Below, piece by piece: positions 26,410-35,942 of a DNA stretch of 64,000 nt. A program made the translations under genes and the position numbers. The notes beneath the pieces are model-generated. The model saw only the letters and a list, made by a program, of their open reading frames with translations. It was not told the origin of the DNA and made no database searches. This DNA is from UBA4744 sp963717135 (GTDB lineage: Bacteria; Actinomycetota; Acidimicrobiia; Spongiisociales; UBA4744). The stretch's first letter is position 1. Each line of letters starts with the position of its first letter. The stretch covers positions 1,519,672-1,583,671 of the forward strand of contig CAVQVN010000009.1 in NCBI GenBank assembly GCA_963717135.1, given 5' to 3'.

Positions 26410-28588
26410 ATGACATCCGATCGGCACGCAGCAGGGAAAGGGGTCCGGTCTCGGCACGTTCGGTGGGGTCTTCACACCATCGATCCTGACCATTCTCGGT
26501 GTGATCATGTATCTCCGGTTTGGCTGGGTCGTCGGCCAGGCCGGTTTATCAGGATCGCTGGTCATCGTCACCATCGCCACGGGCATCACTTTCTTGACCG
26601 GGCTTTCCATATCCCAGATCGCGACCGACCAACGAATCCGGGCCGGAGGGGCCTACTACATGGTCAGCCGGGCTTTGGGAGTCGAGATCGGCGGTGCCAT
26701 CGGCATTCCGCTCTACCTGGCCCAGGCGCTGTCGGTGTCCCTCTACACCATCGGCTTTGCCGAAAGCGTGACCAGGGTCTTCCCGATCTTGGATCAACGC
26801 ATCATCGGTCTGATCACCACGGTCCTGGTGGCGGTAATTGCGCTTATTTCTGCCCGGGTGGCCATTCGCGCCCAGTACTTCATCATGGCGGGCATAGGCC
26901 TGTCGTTGCTGTCGTTCTTTCTCGGACATTCTGCGACGATCGAAGCAGCCGCCACTTTTGAGCGGATCGGGTTCTGGCAAGTCTTCGCAGTGTTCTTCCC
27001 GGCGGTGACCGGCATCATGGCCGGAGTCAACATGTCGGGAGATCTGGCCAACCCGCGCCGGTCAATCCCCCGTGGAACGATGGCCGCAATCGGCGTCAGC
27101 TACCTCATCTACATGGCCATCCCCTTGTTCCTCTCGCAGCGGGCCACGGCTGCCCAACTCGTGGCCGACCCGTTGATCATGAGGAACATCGCAATCTGGG
27201 GAGATGCCATTCTGATCGGCGTTTGGGGAGCAACCCTCTCCAGTGCCCTTGGCAGCATGCTGGGCGCCCCGCGGATTTTGCAGGCCATTGCCCGCGACAA
27301 CATCCTCCCCAGGCCGTTTCGGTTTCTCGGCCGGGGAAACGGACCCCACGACGAACCGAGAGTCGGCACGTATGTAACCCTGGGTCTCGCGCTCACCGCG
27401 GTGGCGCTGGGTGACCTCAACGTCATCGCGCCGATCCTGACCATGTTCTTCCTGGCCACCTATGCGGTCGTCAATATCGTGTCGGCCGTCGAGCGTCTGC
27501 TGCGCAGCCCGTCCTTCCGACCTACCTTCAGAGTGCACTGGTTGTTCTCATTGCTCGGAGCGGTGAGCTGCTCGGCGGTCATGTTCCTCATCGATGCCCC
27601 GGCCACCGTTATCTCGGCGGTGATCGTGCTCGGCGTCTACCTGTGGCTGAAACGCCGCGGGTTGCGCAGTACCTGGGGAGATGTCCGGCAGGGCATGTGG
27701 CAGGCCATGATTCGCTGGGGTCTCTTCAACCTGGGAGTACAAACGAAAGCCCGCAGCTGGAGACCTCACTTCCTGGTGCTGGCAGGCAATCCGGACAAGC
27801 GCTGGTACCTCATCGACCTGGCCAACACGATCTCGCAGAATCGAGGGATCCTCAGCGTGGCCACCATTCTTCCCGAGTCGGCCTCCAGCACGGACCGCAA
27901 GAACAGTCTGACCGCCACCATCCAGGACCACCTGGAACAGCGGAACGTCGATGCACTTGTGCGAGTCGTGTCGGCTGCCACCCCTTATGAAGGGGCGGCA
28001 ACTCTGGTCGAGGCGTACGGCCTTGGTTATCTGGTGCCCAATACCGTCTTGCTCGGGGACGGCGAGACCACCCAGGACCCGATCGAGTATGCGCAGATGA
28101 TCGCCAGTTTCTACCGGGCCAACCGCAACGTCGTAATCGTCAGGGCCGACGAAGATCGCCTCTTCGGGAGACGGCGTCATATCGACGTCTGGTGGCAGAG
28201 CATGCGCGGCAACGGAAGTCTCATGGTCACCCTCGGGCACCTCATCTCCTCCAGCCTCACGTGGAGCAACGTCGGCCTGCACGTTCGCATGATCGTCAAG
28301 GACGAGGAGGGAGCCGCCGGAGCCCGGCAAAACCTCGCCGAGCTCATCTCGTCGACCCGGATGCAGGCTGCGGTCGATGTACTGGTCGACGACCGCCCTC
28401 CCCTCGACGTCATCAGCACGACTTCAACGGCGGCCGATCTGACCTTCATCGGTCTACCGCGGCCGATCGGTGAGATCGAGACATTCGCCGCCCATCTCCG
28501 CTTCCTGATCGAACGAACTCGCCACCTCCCGGCCGTGGCCTACGTGCTGGCTGCCGAAGATGTCGAGTTCGATCGGATCCTCCGATAA
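26410..28588 (+). CDS. SLC12-like cation-chloride/amino acid permease, frameshifted near the 5' end
   Basis: The main frame (26501-28588) encodes about 12 membrane segments and a roughly 250-residue cytoplasmic tail. It begins inside the conserved first helix (GVIMYLRFGWVVGQAGL). The same frame upstream reads GLGTFGGVFTPSILTILG, the expected start of the family, but it meets a TGA at 26411 with no start codon. The preceding frame has ATG at 26410 (MTSDRHAAGKG). Removing one G from the GGGG run at 26440-26443 fuses the two perfectly. So the gene has a one-base insertion there, whether natural or from sequencing. The transporter class is the bacterial relatives of Na-K-Cl cotransporters; the true substrate is unknown. 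Confidence 0.8.
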
Positions 28589-28656
28589 CTTGACCCTCGA
28601 CGACGGGTGGAACGCCCCGGCGCGCTTAGGCTGACGGTTTCCGACGAGGGCCGAAG

Positions 28657-29586
28657 ATGGGATCGCGAATCCTCAGCACGAGCGCCGGCACTAATCGAGA
28701 GGCTTTCACGCCCATCGATTGGGCCCTGTTCGTTTCTATCGGCTTGATCTGGGGCTCCTCCTTTCTGTTGATCGACATCGGCCTGGAAGCCTTTCACCCG
28801 GGCCTCATAACCTGGATGAGGATCGCATTCGGGGCATTGATTCTCGCTCTGGTGCCGAGAGCCCGGCGCCGGATTGAGCCCTTCGACCGCCCCCGGTTGA
28901 TTGCTCTCTCCTTCGTGTGGGTGGCCATACCCTTCACCCTGTTCCCGATCGCTCAGCAGTACATCAACTCGGCCGCAGCCGGGATGCTCAACGGTGCCAT
29001 GCCGATCTTCGCTGCCGCGATCGCCACCATCCTGCTGAAGAAGCTCCCCCATGGAGCAGTGCTGGTCGGATTGGTCCTCGGGTTCGTCGGAGTGGGCGCC
29101 ATCAGTCTGTCGTCCGGATCAGGTGATTCTTCCGAGGCCCTGGGAGTGATCCTCGTGTTGCTGGCCACCCTTTGCTACGGATTGGCCATCAACATCGCTG
29201 CCCCGATCAATCAGCAATACGGATCATTGGCCGTCAATGCCCGGATGCTGGCATACGCCACCATTTGGACCGCCCCTTTCGGCGCCACCGGATTGCTCAA
29301 TTCGACTTTTGCGTGGGATTCGTTCCTGGCGATTGTCGTATTGGGAGCAATAGGCACCGGGCTGGCCTTCTTGATCATGGGATCGCTGGTCGGTCGGGTT
29401 GGGTCAACCCGATCTTCTTTCATAACGTACATCCTCCCGGTCGTCGCCCTGGTCCTCGGTGTCGTGTTCCGCAACGATCAGGTATCGGTCGTTGCTCTGG
29501 TGGGCGTCGTGCTGGTCATCGTCGGAGCGCTGTTGGCAGCCCGACGAGAGCCGGTCCCACGATCGGTGGTGCGGGCGGACGGCTGA
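28657..29586 (+). CDS. EamA/DMT-family transporter
   Basis: This 309-residue protein has about ten membrane segments in two EamA repeats. The first runs about 25-150 with LIWGSSFLLIDIGLEAFHPG and QYINSAAAGMLNGAMPIFAA. The second runs about 165-295 with CYGLAINIAAPIN and GSTRSSFITYILPVVALVLGVVF. Members export amino acids or metabolites from the cytoplasm. It follows the SLC12-like gene by 68 bases on the same strand. The substrate is not deducible. Confidence 0.9.
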   Translation: MGSRILSTSAGTNREAFTPIDWALFVSIGLIWGSSFLLIDIGLEAFHPGLITWMRIAFGALILALVPRARRRIEPFDRPRLIALSFVWVAIPFTLFPIAQQYINSAAAGMLNGAMPIFAAAIATILLKKLPHGAVLVGLVLGFVGVGAISLSSGSGDSSEALGVILVLLATLCYGLAINIAAPINQQYGSLAVNARMLAYATIWTAPFGATGLLNSTFAWDSFLAIVVLGAIGTGLAFLIMGSLVGRVGSTRSSFITYILPVVALVLGVVFRNDQVSVVALVGVVLVIVGALLAARREPVPRSVVRADG

Positions 29587-29635
29587 GACGGTCGCCGGCA
29601 GTCCTACCACGATTACGCTGCTCCTCGAGGTGTCG

Positions 29636-30082
29636 GTGATCAAACTCACGATCAGAACCGAAATCAGGGTTCCGGCCGAAGAGGCATTCCTCTACGTGAA
29701 GGATTTCTCGAACAACGCCAAATGGCAAAGCGGAATCAAGTCGACCGATTGGACTTCACCACCGCCCATCCGGGTGGGTTCCACCTACGACCAGTTGGCC
29801 GACTACAAGGACACCGTCACCGGCTACGAGATCATCGCCATCGAGCCGAGCCGATCGATAACCACCGAGTCCCGCCGGGGGGCGACCTTTCCCATCACCG
29901 TCACTCGCCGGGTCGACCCCCTGGGCCCGTCCCGCTGTCGGATCACAGTTGATCTCGTCGGACACCCGCGGGGGTGGCGAAGGTTCGCCAGGCCTCTCGT
30001 TGTGAACACGGTCCGCAAGTCGATCGAAGCCGATTACCGGCGCCTGAAGCGCTTGTTGGAGGCGACCGAAGACGAAGATTGA
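29636..30082 (+). CDS. SRPBCC (START-like) domain protein
   Basis: With GTG at 29636 the protein has 148 residues. It begins IKLTIRTEIRVPAEEAFLYVKDFSNNAKWQSG, the classic start of the polyketide cyclase/SRPBCC hydrophobic-pocket fold, and ends in a long helix (RPLVVNTVRKSIEADYRRLKRLLE). Such proteins bind small lipophilic ligands. An alternative GTG lies two codons upstream at 29630. It follows the DMT transporter by about 50 bases and may share its transcript. Confidence 0.8.
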   Translation: MIKLTIRTEIRVPAEEAFLYVKDFSNNAKWQSGIKSTDWTSPPPIRVGSTYDQLADYKDTVTGYEIIAIEPSRSITTESRRGATFPITVTRRVDPLGPSRCRITVDLVGHPRGWRRFARPLVVNTVRKSIEADYRRLKRLLEATEDED

Positions 30083-30189
30083 GAAGAGAGCCGGATGTAT
30101 TCCCAGACTCAGCGCGCCCCGGGATCGAACCTTCCCGCAGCCGCACATCAGACTCCGAGTAGAGGCCTATCGTGGGTGGCGACACGACT

Positions 30190-30618
30190 ATGACCGAAGC
30201 ACATCCTGGAATAATCCTCGTCGGACCGTTCTGGACAAGGTTGGAGGCAACCGACGATCTGGGCTGTACCGACGAATGTCTGCTCGGTCGCAACGACGTC
30301 CTCCGCATCGGTGCCCGGTTGTCCGAAGAGGTTTATCCGGCGTTTCAATTCGACCATCACCACGTACGAGAAGACATCGCAGAGATCGTCGCACTGCTGC
30401 TTCGCAACGATGTCACGGGGGCGGTCATCTCCGATTGGCTCGTCCACCCCAATCCGGATCTCGGTGGCAAGACCCCGCTCGGCTGGCTCGATCGCGGCCA
30501 ACCCGAAAAAGCGGTGCTCGACTCGGCCCGCCGGGCGATTCCGGAGCTGCAAGCTGTCACAGCCGAGCTGAGAAGCCACAACCTCCCCTACGAGGGTCAC
30601 TACGGGCCGGATTCCTAA
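30190..30618 (+). CDS. Orphan MbcA/ParS/Xre-type antitoxin-like protein
   Basis: This 142-residue protein (ATG at 30190; a GTG at 30172 would add six) has the C-terminal MbcA/ParS toxin-binding pattern: VYPAFQFD, then ISDWLVHPNPDLGGKTPLGWLDRGQPEKAVLDSARR (about 87-123). In RES/ParS-type modules this region neutralises an ADP-ribosyl or NAD-degrading RES toxin. No RES-domain gene lies on either side. It may therefore be a solitary regulator, or an antitoxin kept after toxin loss. The N-terminal part (DECLLGRNDVLRIGARL) could be a degenerate HTH. Confidence 0.75.
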   Translation: MTEAHPGIILVGPFWTRLEATDDLGCTDECLLGRNDVLRIGARLSEEVYPAFQFDHHHVREDIAEIVALLLRNDVTGAVISDWLVHPNPDLGGKTPLGWLDRGQPEKAVLDSARRAIPELQAVTAELRSHNLPYEGHYGPDS

Positions 30619-30776
30619 GCCGCCCCTTCCGAGCGTTTGAGAGTCTGAGTCGCATCAATCGCCGCGGTTCGATTACGTCGTAGTCTCCGATTATCTCCAC
30701 CCGGTGGCGACCGGAATCACGGGACGTGTGCAATAGTGTCGCCCCAAAGGCAGCTCTGGCTGATACAGACGGTCTC

Positions 30777-30808
30777 ATTGGACCCGACCCGCGGGGGTCG
30801 GGTCCAAT
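30777..30808. terminator. Perfect 14-bp hairpin
   Basis: ATTGGACCCGACCC (30777-30790) is mirrored exactly by GGGTCGGGTCCAAT (30795-30808) with a GCGG loop. It lies just past the 3' end of the 5'-nucleotidase gene (-) and after the MbcA-like gene (+), so it can act as a bidirectional terminator or mRNA-end stabiliser. No long T-run follows on either strand. Confidence 0.65.
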
Positions 30809-30821
30809 GATAAAGCCCCGT

Positions 30822-32630
30822 CTAGGGCAGTTCGTTGACCCGGTCGGTGCTCGGAGGAGCTACCGGGCTGAACGTCCCCAGGTAGTTGACGAGCGCCAGG
30901 AGGTCGTTGCCTCCATCGAGCCGCGGCGCCGTGATGGTCCCAAAGGTGGTGAAGTTGTCCCCGCCGTCGGCCAGGAAGTTGTTCACCGTGACGTTGTACG
31001 TCCCGGTCGGGCTGAGATCGACACCGTTGAGTTTCACGTTGCTCACCGTCACCGAAGTGCAGTCACCCGCCACGATGGTCTTGGCCAGGTCGTAGGTGAA
31101 CCCCTCCGATACCCCGAGATGCAGGAACGGCCGGCTCGAGCCAAGCGGCTGGCACTGCTCTTCCAGCACCGAGATGATCTGTGCCCCCGTCATCGGGAAC
31201 GTCACCAGGGTGTTGCCGAACGGTTGGAACGTGAACGCCTCCCCGTAGGTGACGACGCCGTCGCCCTCCGGAGGGTCTTGCGACTGGAGGTATGTCAGAT
31301 CCGACCGTACTCCCCCGGGGTTCATGAACGCCACATCGGCAAAGCTGGCCGACGTCGACCAGAGTTGGGCGTCGGCTACCAGGTTGCCGGCCGGCGACTC
31401 GACCCCACGATCCGAACCATTGACTCCACCGCGATTGATGTCGGCGGTGATGGTCCCGACCGGGGTGTTACCGGCCAGGTCGTAGAGCGGCTGCCACTTT
31501 TTGATGATGGCGGTCATGGCCGGATCCGGTTCCAGGTCCGCCTGGATGACGGCGTGGTTGGTTGCTTTACTGAGATCGCGGCGAACGTCATCGGTCCGCT
31601 TGTCGAGGACCAGGTCAAACTCGGACACCACCCGGCCGTACGAGTAGGCACTGGTGACGATGCGCGGCTGGTTGTCGGCATCGGGAAGCACACAGTTGTA
31701 GGGCAGGTGCGTATGCCCGGTGATCAGCACGTCGATCTCGGGATCGAGGGCGTTGTTGATGGCCACGATCGGGCCGGAGATGCCGACACAGGCGTCGACG
31801 GCGCCGGGCGGCGGGGTCTGCGAGCCGCCCTCGTGCAGCAGCACGATGATGGCCTCGACGCCTTGCGCCTTCAAGATCGGCACGAGAGCGTTGGCCGTCT
31901 CAGCTTCGTCGAGGAAGTCCCACCCCTGGATGCCGGCGGCGGCAACCAGCGTGTCGGTCGCTTCGAGCGTCATACCGATGAAGCCGACCTTGACGCTCTC
32001 GATCTTTTTGATCCAGTAGGGCGGCAGCGGGGTCTCGCCGGTCGTCTCGTTGACGACATTGGCGGCCAGCCACTGAAAATCGGCGCCTGCATAGGGCTCG
32101 GCCGGGAAGTAGCAGCCGTCGACCGGGTGACAGCCGCCGTTCTGCATGCGGAGCAGTTCGGTGACGCCCTCGTCGAACTCGTGGTTGCCGACGCCAGAAA
32201 CGTCGAGGCCCATGGCGTTCAGCGATTCAACCGACGGCTCGTCGTGGAACAGCCCGGAGAAGGCGGGCGAGCCACCGATCAAGTCACCGGCGGCGACGGT
32301 CAGGCTGTACTTGTTTCCGGCCCGCAGCTCGTTGAGCTTGGCGGACAGATACTCGGAACCACCGGCCGGGTCGTCAGCGACTGGACCGGGCGTGTTGGCC
32401 TCGAGGTGCCCGTGGTAGTCGTTGAAGGCCAGTAACTGAACCTGGACGAGTTGTCCGGGCGGATCGGGGTTGCCGGGCGGCTGGTGCGGATCGCCCTTCT
32501 TAGCGGACGCCGGGTCGGCCGAAATCGCCAGCGACGTCAGGGCTAGCAGGAAGGCGACTACGAGAGCGAACAAGCGGCGGCGCTGGTCCGTTCGTGAACC
32601 GCCCACCGTGTAGGTGGCGGGTGCAGACAT
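30822..32630 (-). CDS. Secreted bifunctional UDP-sugar hydrolase/5'-nucleotidase
   Basis: The ATG at 32630 follows GGGAGGAGGATCCCT and gives 602 residues. A signal peptide (about residues 14-42, RRRLFALVVAFLLALTSLAISADPASA) precedes the calcineurin-like phosphoesterase domain: LLAFNDYHGHLE, GGSPAFSGLF, GNHEFDEG and ITGHTHLPYN. The C-terminal 5'-nucleotidase domain has GNLVADAQLW, FMNPGGVRSDL and VNNFLADGGDNFTTF. It dephosphorylates extracellular nucleotides to nucleosides. This is functionally consistent with the BMP-type nucleoside importer 10 kb away, though they are separate operons. Confidence 0.95.
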   Translation of the reverse strand: MSAPATYTVGGSRTDQRRRLFALVVAFLLALTSLAISADPASAKKGDPHQPPGNPDPPGQLVQVQLLAFNDYHGHLEANTPGPVADDPAGGSEYLSAKLNELRAGNKYSLTVAAGDLIGGSPAFSGLFHDEPSVESLNAMGLDVSGVGNHEFDEGVTELLRMQNGGCHPVDGCYFPAEPYAGADFQWLAANVVNETTGETPLPPYWIKKIESVKVGFIGMTLEATDTLVAAAGIQGWDFLDEAETANALVPILKAQGVEAIIVLLHEGGSQTPPPGAVDACVGISGPIVAINNALDPEIDVLITGHTHLPYNCVLPDADNQPRIVTSAYSYGRVVSEFDLVLDKRTDDVRRDLSKATNHAVIQADLEPDPAMTAIIKKWQPLYDLAGNTPVGTITADINRGGVNGSDRGVESPAGNLVADAQLWSTSASFADVAFMNPGGVRSDLTYLQSQDPPEGDGVVTYGEAFTFQPFGNTLVTFPMTGAQIISVLEEQCQPLGSSRPFLHLGVSEGFTYDLAKTIVAGDCTSVTVSNVKLNGVDLSPTGTYNVTVNNFLADGGDNFTTFGTITAPRLDGGNDLLALVNYLGTFSPVAPPSTDRVNELP

Positions 32631-32883
32631 AGGGATCCTCCTCCCAAAGGGTCCAGGCCCATCGTTTCCTGGGCACAAGGACTTGTTTAGCAGAACTGTC
32701 CGGAGAACGAAACCGGATCAGGTGCTGTATGACCCAAAACCTGTCCCGGATTCCTTGGGCTGCTGCTCCCGAGCGTCGAGATAGTTCGACGCGGGAGGAT
32801 CTCTCCAGAGATCGCCCTCTGGGATCGACGTGGAACGATTTGCCCCGACTCCGGATCGACTCGAACCCAGAGATTTCCCTGGC

Positions 32884-33089
32884 CTACTCGCCTTCCGCCA
32901 GACACCGGCTTAGGTTCTCGACCAGACGACCGATCCAGTTCCCGCGATCTCCCGTCTCACCGTCGGGAAGCTGATCGGCGATTCGATCCCCACGGTATCG
33001 AGAACCATCCGAAGAGCCTCACGGGTGTTTTCGGCAGGGATGGTGCCGACCAGATGGACTGAACGGATTTGATGGTTTGCGGTAGTCAC
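32884..33089 (-). pseudogene. Frameshifted relic of a MetE-like (HLVGSVP...LPDGETG) protein
   Basis: A GTG at 33089 follows AAGGAGACCTC and opens VTTANHQIRSVHLVGTIPAENTREALRMVLDTVG. This frame then diverges, but the +1 frame continues DRIADQLPDGETGDRGNWIGRLVENL to a TAG at 32884. One base missing from the GGGG run (complement of 32988-32991) joins the halves. HLVGSVP...LPDGETGxRxNWI is the N-terminal signature I recall of a cobalamin-independent methionine synthase-like family. The rest of the roughly 350-residue protein is absent, so this is a truncated and frameshifted remnant. Confidence 0.6.
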
Positions 33090-33311
33090 GAGGTCTCCTT
33101 CTCCCGGCGCGCTCTGAGCGCCCCGAGCGATTTGTCCGCTCCGGCTCTCATCGATCAGGAATTGGCACCACTGCGCTTGCGCTGGTTGCCGCGGATTCGT
33201 AGGGCCTGCCCCTCCACCGCTCTGGACAAGCGCGAATTCGTGACCGACACCATAGCTGCGCTCACCCCGCAGTGACCGGATGCATTGCCCCGGTCCTTCG
33301 GCGGTCCGGCG

Positions 33312-35942
33312 TCAAGCGTTGACCGTGACTTCCTTGGTCTTTAGGTTGTCGCCGGGATTGGAGTCCCCGATGAGGTCTGTTTTGGCTTCCAGGACGTGCA
33401 GGCCGAGAGAACTCGAAGATGTGTTCCACTCGACGGTGAAGGTTTCCACCGCACCCCTGGCCAGATTCACGGTGCGGGTCTCAACGACCACATTGTCGGT
33501 GGTGTCTCGCAGTACGAGGTCGAAACTGGTAGCGATGTTGCCCTTGTTCTCCACCTCTATTGCCACCGAGACAACGTCACCTTGCTGTACCGGACTGGGA
33601 GCGGTCAGGTTGGCCACCTTGAGGTCGTAGACCACCGCCTGCAACTGGACCGTCTTGGTCTTGAAGTTGTCCCCCGGGTTGGCGTCCCCGGCCACCACCG
33701 CCTCCACCCGCAAAACATGATCACCCACCGACCCCCCGGCGGTATCCCACACAAACTGGAACCAAGCGATCTCGGTACGAGCCAGACTGACCGGTCTGGT
33801 CTCGATCACGACTCCAGCCGTCGTGTCCCGCAGTATCAGGTCGAAGCCGGTGGCGATGTTGCCCTTGTTCTCCACCTGCACATCCACCACCACCTGCTCA
33901 CCCACCCCCACCGGACTGGGAGCGGTCAGGTTGGCCACCTTGAGGTCGTAGACCACCACCTGCAACTGGACCGTCTTGGTCTTGAAGTTGTCCCCCGGGT
34001 TGGCGTCCCCGACCACCACCGCCTCCACCCGCAAAACATGATCACCCACCGACCCCCCGGCGGTATCCCACACAAACTGGAACCAAGCGATCTCGGTACG
34101 AGCCAGACTGACCGGTCTGGCCTCGATCACGACTCCAGCCGTCGTGTCCCGCAGTATCAGGTCGAAGCCGGTGGCGATGTTTCCTTTGTTCTCCACCTGC
34201 ACATCCACCACCACCTGCTCACCCACCCCCACCGGACTGGGAGCGGTCAGGTTGGCCACCTTGAGGTCGTAGACCACCACCTGCAACTGGACCGTCTTGG
34301 TCTTGAAGTTGTCCCCCGGGTTGGCGTCCCCGACCACCACCGCCTCCACCTCCAACACATGATCACCCACCGACCCCCCGGCGGTATCCCACACAAACTG
34401 GAACCAGGCAGTCTCGTCAATCCCCAGACTGACCGGTCTGGTCTCGATCACGACTCCAGCCGTCGTGTCCCGCAGTATCAGGTCGAAGCCGGCGGGCATG
34501 TTTCCTTTGTTCTCCACCTGCACATCCACCACCACCTGCTCACCCACCCCCACCGGACTGGGAGCGGTCACGTTGGCCACCTTGAGGTCGTAGACCACCG
34601 CCTGCAACTGGACCGTCTTGGTCTTGAAGTTGTCCCCCGGGTTGGCGTCCCCGGCCACCACCGCCTCCACCTCCAACACATGATCACCGAGCGGTTCACC
34701 GGTCGTATCCCACGTGAAGCCTGCCTCCACCTTCACGCCAATCCCCAGAGTTAGCTCCTGGCGGTCTAACTCGGTCCCTGTGGTGGTGTCGGTGAGAACC
34801 AGATCGAAGGTCTCGGTGCGGTTGCCTTTGTTCTCGACATCGATCGTCAGGACCAGCAACCCGCCCTGTCCGATGTGGCCCGGAGCATCGAGGCCGCCCA
34901 GCGCAATGTCGTGTTTGGGTACCTTGACATCGACCTTCTTCGTCTGCAGGTTGTCAAGCGGATCGATATCACCAGGCACGACCGCTTCCACCTGAAGGTT
35001 GTGTTCACCAAGCGTCGCCCCGGTGCTGTCCCAGGTGAGGTCTACGGTTTGGGTCTGGAAAACGGCCAGCGAGACGGTGACGGTGTCGAGCACCTGCCCA
35101 CTCGTCAGGTCGGTCAGCACGAGGTCGAACGTGGTGTCGTCGGCTCCCTGGTTGGCAAGGTCGGCGCGGACGGTGACCAGTTCGCCCACTCCGAAGGGGG
35201 TCACGACGTCTAGACCCGTTACGGCTATGTCGAGAGCCTCGGGGAACACGATGAACGACGGATAGGCGGTCGTGTCGTAGGCGAGGTTGGCGTTGGCATT
35301 TCCGGCCTCGGCCTTGAGCTCGATCACGTGGCCCGGGGCCAGGAGATAGTCGACATCCTGGAAGACCGTCGTGATGTGCACCCAGTCGCCGGACGGACCC
35401 AGAGGCTCTTGCTTGAACTCGATCTCCCCTATCTCCGTGTAGGTGCCGGAGACAGGATCGAAATCGCGGAGGAACCATTTGATCTTGGTCTCATCGCCGT
35501 TGGCGAAGCCGTCCTGGGCCACCCAGTAGTCGACCGTGATACCCCCGAGGAGTTGCTGATAGTCGTCCGCGGGAGGGAGACGCCAGGCGACGGCCCTCGC
35601 CGGATCGGTGCGGTTCTTGTCATATCCGCCCTCGTCCAGATGACGCCCGGGGTCGAGATCGAGGTTCGCAGAGTAGTTGTACAACGTCTGGGCAGTGGGG
35701 ACCTGATGATCGGCCGTCAGCAGCAGGCGGGCCGAGGTGTGGCCGACCGGCGGAGTCGGATCATCATGAAGGTAGTAGGTGCGATCCTCGAAGGACGGAG
35801 CTGCTCCAAAGACGTTGGCGACGTTATCGGTTTGGTCGACGTAGATGGCTTGCGAGGAGTCCAAAACGACGAAAGAGGTGGCCACTACCAGGGTCGCCAC
35901 CAACGCCAGCATAGCCGGATAGCGCCGGCTACGCATAGGCAT
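33312..35942 (-). CDS. CARDB-repeat surface protein with SipW-type signal
   Basis: This 876-residue protein has a signal segment (about 8-32) followed by AIYVDQTDNVANVFGA, like the mature start of SipW-processed TasA/camelysin proteins. Residues about 45-250 form a non-repetitive beta domain. The rest is a string of about six CARDB/Ig-like modules of about 107 residues (VYDLKVANLTAPSPVGVGEQVVVDVQVENKGN...). Several are almost identical at the DNA level. It ends without a membrane anchor or sorting motif. It starts inside the last codons of the signal peptidase gene (14-base overlap), indicating translational coupling. It is likely an extracellular adhesin or fibre-associated protein. Confidence 0.85.
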   Translation of the reverse strand: MPMRSRRYPAMLALVATLVVATSFVVLDSSQAIYVDQTDNVANVFGAAPSFEDRTYYLHDDPTPPVGHTSARLLLTADHQVPTAQTLYNYSANLDLDPGRHLDEGGYDKNRTDPARAVAWRLPPADDYQQLLGGITVDYWVAQDGFANGDETKIKWFLRDFDPVSGTYTEIGEIEFKQEPLGPSGDWVHITTVFQDVDYLLAPGHVIELKAEAGNANANLAYDTTAYPSFIVFPEALDIAVTGLDVVTPFGVGELVTVRADLANQGADDTTFDLVLTDLTSGQVLDTVTVSLAVFQTQTVDLTWDSTGATLGEHNLQVEAVVPGDIDPLDNLQTKKVDVKVPKHDIALGGLDAPGHIGQGGLLVLTIDVENKGNRTETFDLVLTDTTTGTELDRQELTLGIGVKVEAGFTWDTTGEPLGDHVLEVEAVVAGDANPGDNFKTKTVQLQAVVYDLKVANVTAPSPVGVGEQVVVDVQVENKGNMPAGFDLILRDTTAGVVIETRPVSLGIDETAWFQFVWDTAGGSVGDHVLEVEAVVVGDANPGDNFKTKTVQLQVVVYDLKVANLTAPSPVGVGEQVVVDVQVENKGNIATGFDLILRDTTAGVVIEARPVSLARTEIAWFQFVWDTAGGSVGDHVLRVEAVVVGDANPGDNFKTKTVQLQVVVYDLKVANLTAPSPVGVGEQVVVDVQVENKGNIATGFDLILRDTTAGVVIETRPVSLARTEIAWFQFVWDTAGGSVGDHVLRVEAVVAGDANPGDNFKTKTVQLQAVVYDLKVANLTAPSPVQQGDVVSVAIEVENKGNIATSFDLVLRDTTDNVVVETRTVNLARGAVETFTVEWNTSSSSLGLHVLEAKTDLIGDSNPGDNLKTKEVTVNA
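33595..34690. repeat. Tandem 321-bp repeats within the CARDB gene
   Basis: The anchor TGCAACTGGACCGTCTTGG occurs at 33640, 33961, 34282 and 34603, exactly 321 bases apart (107 codons). Adjacent units are nearly identical, with a few substitutions (ACC/GCC, CGC/TCC). This points to recent duplication or gene conversion and to copy-number variation. The phase is codon-preserving. Confidence 0.9.

Noticed and set aside
33595..34690. CRISPR-like tandem array
   Set aside because: The unit is 321 bases, coding and without spacers; it encodes CARDB domains.
33396..34754. 452-residue antisense frame with His-rich repeats
   Set aside because: It is the shadow of the CARDB repeats on the other strand; the repeat structure comes from the real gene.
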